From: Chloroflexota bacterium
GTDB taxonomy: Bacteria > Chloroflexota > Anaerolineae > Anaerolineales > Villigracilaceae
Assembly: GCA_021796315.1 (NCBI GenBank)
Contig: JAJYOH010000401.1
Location: 1-5,894 of the forward strand
DNA: 5,894 bases
Direction of reading: 5' to 3'
Part shown: positions 1 to 5,699 of the stretch, piece by piece
Numbering within the stretch: position 1 is the stretch's first letter
Layout of the letters: the number at the start of each line of letters is the position of its first letter
The notes under the pieces: generated by a model
The model's input: only the letters and a program-made list of their open reading frames with translations
Database searches by the model: none
Told to the model about the DNA's origin: nothing
Translations under genes and position numbers: made by a program

Positions 1-1
1 G

Positions 2-478
2 CCGTATTTGACTATCTCCCTGGACGGGACAAGTATAGATAAGATCGCGGTAGATTACAAAGTTGAGGTGATTTTCGATGCCTTGCCCAATCAGATATTC
101 ACGGGCCGCGTCATTCAGATAGATCCAATTTTATACACCTCTACCGGACAGAGGGTAGTAGTCCAGACTCCCGGCCAGATTACAGTTGTCAGGGCATTGG
201 CTAGCCTGGATCCAAGCGTGACGACGCCTGTTGACAATTTGCCGCTCGGCATGAGCGCGACGGTGGATATCATCGGTGGTCAGGCGAAAGGGGTCGTCTT
301 AGTCCCTGTCTCAGCCTTGCGCAAACAGACGTCTGGTAAATATGCTGTTTACGTCGTGGAAAATGGCAAGAATGCGCTTCGGCCGGTGGAGGTGGGTTTA
401 ATGGACACTACCTATGCCGAGATAAAGTCTGGCCTTAAAGTTGGCGAGGTCGTCGTAACAAGCCCTGCGGTAAAATGA
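2..478 (+). CDS. HlyD/MacA-type efflux periplasmic adaptor (membrane fusion protein), C-terminal part, 5' truncated by window edge
   Basis: This is the last 158 codons of a membrane-fusion/adaptor protein. The frame is open to the left edge (Pro-Tyr precede the TTG at 8-10), so that TTG is almost certainly an internal Leu codon and the true start lies outside. The visible part resembles the beta-barrel and membrane-proximal domains of the HlyD/MacA family. A strand block contains VIFDALPNQIFTGRVIQIDP, followed by the LPLGMSATVDI stretch that ends the barrel. Next come VLVPVSALRK and a short beta domain (YAVYVVENG, RPVEVGLMD), ending in the typical SGLKVGEVVVTSP. The lipoyl/hairpin half and the N-terminal anchor are not visible. 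Family members link an ABC (MacB-like) or RND pump to the exterior. No pump gene follows on this strand, because the next gene is convergent, so the partner must lie upstream or elsewhere. It ends at a TGA. I am confident of the family but cannot tell the pump type or substrate. Confidence 0.85.
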   Translation, partial: PYLTISLDGTSIDKIAVDYKVEVIFDALPNQIFTGRVIQIDPILYTSTGQRVVVQTPGQITVVRALASLDPSVTTPVDNLPLGMSATVDIIGGQAKGVVLVPVSALRKQTSGKYAVYVVENGKNALRPVEVGLMDTTYAEIKSGLKVGEVVVTSPAVK

Positions 479-569
479 TTAAAGTTTCTACGACTTTCGT
501 TTACTCAAAAACAATCCGCTAAGGGCGGCGGACTTTCTGTAAATTCTTGCTGATCATTCTGAATAAGGT
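479..569. other. Convergent intergenic gap between adaptor and cyclase genes
   Basis: These 91 bp separate two genes that end towards each other. The gap holds no plausible ORF. Two weak dyads are visible. One is AAAGT/ACTTT (481-485 with 493-497, 7-nt loop), just after the adaptor stop. It is AT-only and lacks a good U-tract. The other is TCCGC/GCGGA (515-519 with 528-532), which reads better as a terminator for the minus strand and is listed separately. Confidence 0.6.
504..532 (-). terminator. Possible weak intrinsic terminator for the leftward transglutaminase-cyclase operon
   Basis: Read on the minus strand, a 5-bp stem TCCGC/GCGGA with an 8-nt loop (plus coordinates 532-528 and 519-515) is followed at once by ATTGTTTTTG, a T-rich tract. 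It lies about 40 nt beyond the cyclase stop. An alternative 4-bp pairing, CCGC/GCGG with a 5-nt loop, uses the same bases. The stem is short for a Rho-independent terminator, so termination may be weak. Position, T-tract and convergent layout support the call. Confidence 0.35.
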
Positions 570-2288
570 TCAATGCTTCAATCCCCTCACTTCAAACACA
601 TCAATCGGCTGGCTCTTGCCTTTGACCGCCAGCGGGGCGTAGGGTTTTGCGTCCACCCATTGTTCGACGCGCGCATAAGCCTCTTTGCTAATTAATATCT
701 GGTTCTCGCTGGCGTTCTCCTGAATGCGCTTGGTGGTGTTGATGCTGTCGCTGATGGCGGTGAACTCTAGACGTTTCTCCGTGCCGATCCAGCCGAGAAT
801 GGCATCGCCGTAGTGGATGCCAACGCCGAAATCGAGATGCGCTTCCGGCGGAAGTTCGGCGTGTAGTCTTGCAATTGCCTCGCGGATGGACAGCGCGGTC
901 TTGACCGCGCGCAGCGTATGGTCAGATTGCGGGATGGGCGCGTTGAACCAGGCCATGATAGCGTCGCCAAGGAATTTGTCCACGGTGCCTTCATGTTCGA
1001 GCACCGCCTCCGCCGCGGCGGCCAGATAAAGATTCAACACGTCCACGAGTTTTTCAGGCGTTTGTTTTTCACTATAAGGCGTAAAGCCGCGGATGTCGGC
1101 GAACAAAATGGTGAGGTCCACTTTCTTGCCGCCGATCTGTAGACTGTTCGGGTCGATCTGGTCGAGCACGGCGGGGGAGACCATGCGCTCCAGGAGTCGA
1201 CGCTGGGCTTCGAGCTTCTTGCGTTCGGTCATGTCGTCGAGTACGATGGCTATGCCTTGAGTCTTTTGTCCGGCGTCTTTGAGCGGAGACAGGTTGAAAC
1301 GCCAGTCTATGCTTCCGCCGGTTGAGTTTTTGCGACTGATCTCGAGATCAACGATCGGCTTGTCGGTTTGTCGGACTTCGGCCAAATGCGGCTGAAGTTC
1401 TTTTGAAACGGAAGCCAGCGCCTCGTTCAGGGAACGACCGATGATCTCCGTCGAAGCGTGGCCTAGTATGTTCTGCGCGGAGCGGTTGGCGAGTGTGATC
1501 TGGTTACTGATATCCGCAGTGATGACGCCGCTAGTGATGGATGCGAAGACGTTATCCATTAAGTTCTTAAGTTCGGTTACTTCTGCCAATGTTTGGCGGA
1601 GCGACGAGAAGAGTCGAGCGTTATCAATTGCAACTGCGGCCTGGTTGGCAAAGGCCTCCAGCAGGTCGCGTTCGGTCTCTGTGAAGATACCGGTGCGCAT
1701 GCGATTATCGGCGTAGATCACGCCGATAAGATCATTCTTGACTTTGAGCGGCACACACAGGATCGAGCGCAGATTGAGCATCATGATGCTCTCTTGTCTG
1801 TTGAAACGTTGATCATCCTGCGCGTTGGTTGTGGTGATCGGTTCGCCGCTTTCGATGACGCGTTGCACGATGGTGCGGCTGGTGGCGGCTTCTCTGGACT
1901 TGATGGATTCCTGTTCCCAGTTGCGTGCCACTTGCGTCACCATCTCGCCTTTTTCGTTTCGCAGCATCAGGAAGCCGCGTTCAGCGTGCGTCAGGCGCAC
2001 AATGTTATCCATCACGATGCGCAAGACTTCGTCATGTTCCAAAGATGAGTTAACAACCTGTCCGATATTGGCAAGCGCCATCAAATTGCCATGCTCGGCT
2101 TCGAAAGACTTAATTTGCTGGCTAACGTTGTAGAGCTTATCAATTAGGCTGGTCAGATCTTCAATAGAATTGGGCGGCAGGTCGCGAGCCTTCTTTTTCT
2201 GTAAGGCGTCGCGCAAAGTCCCGGCCTGCAGGCCGAGCGCCAGGATTTGATCGTGGATGGTTGTAGGTTTGGTCTTGTCGGAATTCAT
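570..2288 (-). CDS. GAF-PAS class III nucleotide cyclase (probable class IIIb adenylate cyclase)
   Basis: This 572-residue soluble protein, with no membrane segment, probably makes cAMP from ATP under sensory control. A helical N-terminus (1-65) leads to a GAF domain (about 67-225, with RSILCVPLKV and IGVIYADN). A helical linker leads to a PAS domain (about 238-352), and the charged helix DMTERKKLEAQRRLLERM joins it to the cyclase homology domain (about 388-568). Catalytic residues are all present: metal-binding Asp398 (FADIRGFT) and Asp442 (DKFLGD), Lys438 plus Thr510 for base recognition, and Asn517 and Arg521 for the transition state. Lys/Thr is the pair of class IIIb enzymes such as Anabaena CyaB1, which also has GAF and PAS domains. 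cAMP is therefore favoured over cGMP. The PAS shows no obvious cofactor ligand, so the signal is unknown. The ATG lies 3 nt after the transglutaminase stop, with AAGG 6 nt upstream. The pair is thus an operon, probably translationally coupled. Confidence 0.92.
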   Translation of the reverse strand: MNSDKTKPTTIHDQILALGLQAGTLRDALQKKKARDLPPNSIEDLTSLIDKLYNVSQQIKSFEAEHGNLMALANIGQVVNSSLEHDEVLRIVMDNIVRLTHAERGFLMLRNEKGEMVTQVARNWEQESIKSREAATSRTIVQRVIESGEPITTTNAQDDQRFNRQESIMMLNLRSILCVPLKVKNDLIGVIYADNRMRTGIFTETERDLLEAFANQAAVAIDNARLFSSLRQTLAEVTELKNLMDNVFASITSGVITADISNQITLANRSAQNILGHASTEIIGRSLNEALASVSKELQPHLAEVRQTDKPIVDLEISRKNSTGGSIDWRFNLSPLKDAGQKTQGIAIVLDDMTERKKLEAQRRLLERMVSPAVLDQIDPNSLQIGGKKVDLTILFADIRGFTPYSEKQTPEKLVDVLNLYLAAAAEAVLEHEGTVDKFLGDAIMAWFNAPIPQSDHTLRAVKTALSIREAIARLHAELPPEAHLDFGVGIHYGDAILGWIGTEKRLEFTAISDSINTTKRIQENASENQILISKEAYARVEQWVDAKPYAPLAVKGKSQPIDVFEVRGLKH

Positions 2289-2291
2289 GGC

Positions 2292-4607
2292 TTACCTTGT
2301 GTAATCTTCGCCGGTGAAAACATTTACGATTCGCTGGATGAGGGCGCGGACGGTATGCAACAGGATGAAGAAACTTGCGCGTCGAGCGCGGGACAAATCG
2401 GCGGGGCGCGGCGTAAACAGTGCGGACTCGTGTTCAAACTTCAACGCTTCGATGTGCGTTTCAGCCGATGGCAGTAACTTGCTCAATAACACGGCTCGTT
2501 CATTCGGCGTGACATCCATTGGTTGCGGCTTGCCCAGCCAGCGCAGACTCAAATTGATTGTCGCAAAGGAACGTTCAACCGGCATCAGTTGAATCCAGCG
2601 CCGCCAGTTTTCCATCCATGTGGACGTTGTCAAACCGCTTTGTTGCCAGGATTTTGATAAGTATAACGTCAGTCTGCCAATCAAGCGATAGCGATGTATG
2701 ACAAATATGATGAGTGCCAAAGCCAGAAGTGGAATGAAAAATATCAAACTGATCCCCAGCGGAGTTTTGGCAAACGGAATCGATTGTGATGTGGTTGGCA
2801 TGGCTGTACTGGGCGATGGCGTTTGGTCGCCTTCACTCAGCGGCTTGCGCGGCGGCAGGACGGACGTGTTATCCACTCCATTTTGGGCTGGTGCATCCGG
2901 GCGTGCCAACGCATCCTGGTTGACAGTCGGCTCGAATTCCACCCAGCCGACGCCGGGGAAATACACTTCAGGCCAGGCATGTGAGTCGCGTCGGCGGACG
3001 GTGTACGTATCGTTTTGATGCTGACCCTGTGCGAAGCCCACCGCCAGCCGGGCCGGGATTCCTGCTGAGCGCAGCAGCAACACTTCGGCAGAGGCGTAAT
3101 AATTGCAAAAGCCTTTTTTATAGTCGAACAAAAACCATAAGATCGGATCACGGCCTTCGGGCGCTGGCGGCAGGCTGGTGGTGTATTGCATGTTCGCGCG
3201 CAGATAATTCGTGATGGCAGAGGCCTTATCGTACGGCGTTTGATTCTCCTCGCCGATCTTGTCAACCAGTGCTTTGATATTGGGTTTAATTGTGTCCGAG
3301 ATTCCGAGATAGCGGTTCTTGACCCAATCCGGATAATCCGTTCCGGCGGCGCGCAACTGCTCGACATTTGGATCACCGATCTCTGCGCGCACCTGGTAGC
3401 CGGTTCCCATTTCAATCGCCGGATTCGCGTTCCACGCCATGACATCGTTAACTTTCGTATCGATACGCGTTGCTGTGACTGTGCCGGATTTATCCACCCA
3501 GACCGGTTGCGAGGGCGCGTACAACAGACTTTGGCTCGGAAGTTGGAGCGTGAATTGCAGGAACGCCAGACCGCGATTGTCAGTGTTGGGAATTTTCAAG
3601 TCGGGGTTGCTTGGCTCAAAGTCCAGGGTTGCGGCGGGGGAACTGATCCATTGTCCGTTGCTGTAAACATCGTAAACGCGTCCGCGCCAGTAATAGCGCG
3701 TTGAGAATTCCGGCGAGGATAAAACTTTTACCATAAAGACCGGCGAATCACCGAGCGCTGCCTCGCGTCCGAGCGCCAGCGCGTCGCCATAAAAATTTAT
3801 CCCGCCATTTGCGTAGGGCGAATCGAGCGAACTGACCGCGTTCGATAAGCGCTCGCGCAGCGGCTTAGTGAGTTGGTTCCATCTATCTGATGCAGATTGC
3901 CAACTCGAGAGCGAGGTCGGTATGATCCAGGCGATGAAGACGAGGCTGGCAACGGTGGCAAACAAACCGCTGAAAATATTCGGCCAGGCATCTTCGTTGA
4001 CGAGGACGCGGCGGCGCGCCCATTCGGTCTGATTGCGCCGGTAATAGTCGCGGCCTAACAATAACAGCGCCAGCAGGATGTAGACTGCCAGCCACCACGA
4101 ACTGTACGTCTGATAATCATCATAAACCTGGATGAGCAGTGTTGTGATCCCGGCCGGGAGGATGGCGGCCGGCAAATTATTGTGCCGTGTCAACCAGTAA
4201 CCCGCGCTCAGGCCGAGCAGCCAGAATCCCAAAGAGATGAAAGCTACGAAGAAAAGCGAATCTTTGACCGGCTGGTGCTGGATAAACTGAACGAGCGAGA
4301 CAAGCAAAATCTTGTTCACACTGACAAGCTGATCCATGATGGACAAATCCTGATCCATCGCTTTGATCATTTGCCACGGAAGCAGGACGAGTGTGTAGCC
4401 GATGGCCAGCCAGATAACGGTGTGTCGTTGAAACCGGCTGATGCCGAGCGCCAATCCGAGCGCGGTTCCGAAGACGGCCAATATCTCGGCAAAATAAAGA
4501 TACGCAGTCCAGTCGGTTGTGACGAGGCGCGCCGCGGCTACTTGAATGATAAGGAAGAGCAGGGTAGCCGATAACCAATCCCAGGCGCGGCGGGATGAAT
4601 TTTGCAT
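2292..4607 (-). CDS. TgpA-like (DUF3488/transglutaminase core) multi-pass membrane protein
   Basis: A membrane protein of 771 residues from the ATG at 4607 (783 from an in-frame TTG at 4643). Numbering here is from the ATG. About seven hydrophobic segments (near 12-28, 34-55, 62-78, 117-138, 143-160, 170-185, 210-230) match the TgpA/DUF3488 N-terminal part. A large external region follows (about 231-613), with the family signature YYWRGRVYDVYSNGQW and a transglutaminase-like core. The core has Cys501 (KKGFCNYYASAEVLLLRSAG), His543 (RDSHAWPEVYFP) and GWVEFEPT, where Glu559 stands at the usual Asp position. A Pro/Ser/Thr-rich linker (566-614), a last membrane segment (618-637) and a cytoplasmic tail resembling DUF4129 finish it. 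The active site should face outside the membrane. Known relatives may act as transglutaminases or Cys peptidases; the substrate is unknown. I prefer the ATG because a promoter candidate overlaps the TTG and neither start has a good Shine-Dalgarno. It heads the operon with the cyclase. Confidence 0.92.
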   Translation of the reverse strand: MQNSSRRAWDWLSATLLFLIIQVAAARLVTTDWTAYLYFAEILAVFGTALGLALGISRFQRHTVIWLAIGYTLVLLPWQMIKAMDQDLSIMDQLVSVNKILLVSLVQFIQHQPVKDSLFFVAFISLGFWLLGLSAGYWLTRHNNLPAAILPAGITTLLIQVYDDYQTYSSWWLAVYILLALLLLGRDYYRRNQTEWARRRVLVNEDAWPNIFSGLFATVASLVFIAWIIPTSLSSWQSASDRWNQLTKPLRERLSNAVSSLDSPYANGGINFYGDALALGREAALGDSPVFMVKVLSSPEFSTRYYWRGRVYDVYSNGQWISSPAATLDFEPSNPDLKIPNTDNRGLAFLQFTLQLPSQSLLYAPSQPVWVDKSGTVTATRIDTKVNDVMAWNANPAIEMGTGYQVRAEIGDPNVEQLRAAGTDYPDWVKNRYLGISDTIKPNIKALVDKIGEENQTPYDKASAITNYLRANMQYTTSLPPAPEGRDPILWFLFDYKKGFCNYYASAEVLLLRSAGIPARLAVGFAQGQHQNDTYTVRRRDSHAWPEVYFPGVGWVEFEPTVNQDALARPDAPAQNGVDNTSVLPPRKPLSEGDQTPSPSTAMPTTSQSIPFAKTPLGISLIFFIPLLALALIIFVIHRYRLIGRLTLYLSKSWQQSGLTTSTWMENWRRWIQLMPVERSFATINLSLRWLGKPQPMDVTPNERAVLLSKLLPSAETHIEALKFEHESALFTPRPADLSRARRASFFILLHTVRALIQRIVNVFTGEDYTR
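2295..2298 (-). promoter_or_regulatory. Ribosome binding site of the cyclase gene, inside the end of the upstream gene
   Basis: On the minus strand AAGG precedes the cyclase ATG with a 6-nt spacer (TAAGCC). It sits in the last sense codon (AGG, Arg) and the base before it, so ribosomes ending the transglutaminase reach the cyclase start at once. This fixes the cyclase start at 2288 and favours translational coupling. Confidence 0.55.
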
Positions 4608-4613
4608 GGCCTG

Positions 4614-4643
4614 AGTGTACAATAATTGAAGCAGGCTCGTCAA
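4614..4643 (-). promoter_or_regulatory. Candidate sigma70-type promoter of the transglutaminase-cyclase operon
   Basis: On the minus strand TTGACG (4643-4638, five of six consensus bases) is separated by 18 bp from TACACT (4619-4614, four of six). Predicted transcription start is about 7 nt further on, near 4607, which is the ATG itself. If real, the mRNA would be leaderless or nearly so, and the upstream TTG could not be the start codon because it is the first three bases of the -35 box. This rests on matching by eye. Confidence 0.4.
4618..4623 (+). promoter_or_regulatory. Candidate -10 box of the PAP2 phosphatase promoter
   Basis: TACAAT matches five of six -10 bases and lies 40 bp before the phosphatase ATG, predicting a leader of roughly 34 nt. 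The -35 region at 17-bp spacing is ATGAAT (4595-4600), a poor match with only the TGA core. The box overlaps the minus-strand -10 candidate through the palindrome TGTACA (4616-4621), so both promoters share one melting region. Confidence 0.4.
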
Positions 4644-4652
4644 TCGTAAGTT

Positions 4653-4658
4653 AAGGAG
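4653..4658 (+). promoter_or_regulatory. Shine-Dalgarno of the PAP2 phosphatase gene
   Basis: AAGGAG, five nt before the ATG at 4664, is a near-ideal Shine-Dalgarno sequence and fixes that start. It is the clearest ribosome binding site in the window. Confidence 0.8.
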
Positions 4659-4663
4659 TCGCC

Positions 4664-5689
4664 ATGAATTCCCTGTTTGATAACGGCATTCAATTGATCC
4701 TTCTCATCCAAAATTTTTCCTGGCTTGAAGCGCCCATGCGTTTCTTTTCCTTCCTCGGCTCTGAATATTTTTTCCTGTTCGCTTTGCCGGTTATATACTG
4801 GTGCATTGATTCTGCTCTTGGCCTTCGCATTGGCGTGATCCTGCTTTTCACTGGCGGCTTGAATGACATTCTCAAGATGGCCATGCTAGGCCCGCGTCCG
4901 TATTGGTTTAGCGCGCAGGTCAAGGCGCTCTCGGCCGAGTCATCTTTCGGTGTGCCGTCCGGGCACGCGCAAAGCGCGACGGTTGTGTGGGGCACGCTCG
5001 CGAATCGTTTAGGCAGGGCCTGGGCCTGGATCGTCGCGATCACAATCATCTTTCTGATCGGCTTCTCGCGCATATTCCTGGCTGTCCATTTTCCGCATGA
5101 TGTCCTGCTCGGTTGGATTCTCGGCGCGTTAACTCTGTGGTCTTTCATCGCATTATGGGATCGTGTCGCGGCCTGGGTCAAACAAAAATCATTTGCTCAA
5201 CAAATGGTGATGGCATTGATCGTTTCATTTGCGATTGTTTTATTTGGCGGACTCGCCTTCTATGGATTGCGCGATTACGTCTTTCCGCAGGAATGGATGA
5301 CGAATGCGCTTCGGGCCGGGGACCCGTTACCGGCTCCCGTTTCGATGGATGGGATTCTCACTTCGGCCGGTACGCTCTTCGGCATGTTGTCAGGCCTGGC
5401 GTGGATAAACCGTCGAGGCGGGTATCAGGTTTCGGGTCCGGTGGGGAAGCGGGTCTTGTCTTTTGTCATCGGATTGATTGGCATCCTCATTTTGTATTTG
5501 GGGTTGAAGATGATTTTTCCATCCGGCGATTCGCTTCCCGCTTATTTCTTCCGTTACCTTCGTTACGCGTTGGTCGGTTTTTGGATTTCGGGCGGCGCGC
5601 CTTGGTTGTTTTTTCATTTCAAAATTGCCAGACAACCCCTAGGAGGTCAATCTGATATAATCACCCCCGCTACCGTAAAAAATTTATGA
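4664..5689 (+). CDS. PAP2-superfamily membrane phosphatase with C-terminal membrane extension
   Basis: A 341-residue integral membrane phosphatase, probably removing phosphate from a lipid phosphate such as phosphatidate or an isoprenyl pyrophosphate. The tripartite PAP2 signature is complete: K71 with six residues to RP78-79 (KMAMLGPRPYW), PSGH at 98-101, and SR135-136, H142, D146 in SRIFLAVHFPHD. By family knowledge His142 is the phosphohistidine nucleophile, activated by Asp146, and His101 is the general acid. The core with its membrane helices occupies about 1-170. The remaining half carries four more hydrophobic segments (near 179-200, 229-246, 264-284, 298-316) around an outer loop with FPQEW. 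Simple PAP2 proteins are about 200-220 residues, but long bacterial homologues with a similar tail (LGLKMIF, LRYALVGFWISGGAPWLF) are familiar to me. The last residues are encoded over a promoter-like box for the next gene, 10 nt downstream. The substrate cannot be told from sequence. Confidence 0.93.
   Translation: MNSLFDNGIQLILLIQNFSWLEAPMRFFSFLGSEYFFLFALPVIYWCIDSALGLRIGVILLFTGGLNDILKMAMLGPRPYWFSAQVKALSAESSFGVPSGHAQSATVVWGTLANRLGRAWAWIVAITIIFLIGFSRIFLAVHFPHDVLLGWILGALTLWSFIALWDRVAAWVKQKSFAQQMVMALIVSFAIVLFGGLAFYGLRDYVFPQEWMTNALRAGDPLPAPVSMDGILTSAGTLFGMLSGLAWINRRGGYQVSGPVGKRVLSFVIGLIGILILYLGLKMIFPSGDSLPAYFFRYLRYALVGFWISGGAPWLFFHFKIARQPLGGQSDIITPATVKNL
5653..5661 (+). promoter_or_regulatory. 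Extended -10 promoter for the Ser/Thr kinase gene, inside the phosphatase gene
   Basis: TGATATAAT is a perfect extended -10 element (TGN plus TATAAT). It lies 38 bp before the kinase ATG, inside the last codons of the phosphatase gene. Predicted transcription start is near 5668, giving a leader of about 32 nt. No convincing -35 is seen at 16-18 bp; TTGCCA (5625-5630) is too far upstream. Extended -10 promoters can work without a good -35. The kinase may therefore be transcribed independently as well as by read-through. Confidence 0.55.
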
Positions 5690-5699
5690 TGGGATTCGG

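Noticed and set aside
8..10. TTG as the start codon of the first gene
   Set aside because: The frame continues to the left edge, and the visible protein begins in the middle of an adaptor domain. The TTG is an internal Leu codon of a truncated gene.
481..497. AAAGT/ACTTT dyad after the adaptor stop as a terminator for the plus strand
   Set aside because: The 5-bp stem is almost all A-T with a 7-nt loop and is not followed by a U-run, so it is too weak to call.
1010..1021. Perfect 12-bp palindrome CCGCCGCGGCGG
   Set aside because: It encodes the alanine-rich stretch (LAAAAEAVL) of the cyclase domain and is explained by GC-rich Ala/Glu codons. No partner element or intergenic position supports a regulatory site.
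1593..2048. 151-codon open frame on the plus strand
   Set aside because: It is antisense to the GAF domain of the cyclase, whose motifs are intact. The translation looks unlike a natural protein.
3186..3704. 172-codon open frame on the plus strand
   Set aside because: It is fully antisense to the conserved external and transglutaminase-core part of the membrane protein. It has no family resemblance and no ribosome binding site that I can see, so it is a shadow of GC-biased coding.
4619..4624. TATTGT as an alternative minus-strand -10 box
   Set aside because: It would leave only 13 bp to the TTGACG -35 candidate, too short for a sigma70-type promoter. TACACT at 18 bp fits better.
4690..5181. 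163-codon open frame on the minus strand
   Set aside because: It lies opposite the catalytic motifs of the PAP2 phosphatase, has a shadow-type composition rich in Arg, Lys, Thr and Pro, and has no recognisable motif.
5641..5646. Strong Shine-Dalgarno-like AGGAGG inside the phosphatase gene
   Set aside because: No ATG, GTG or TTG lies at a suitable distance downstream, and the sequence is ordinary coding (Leu-Gly-Gly). It is too far (about 53 nt) to serve the kinase start.
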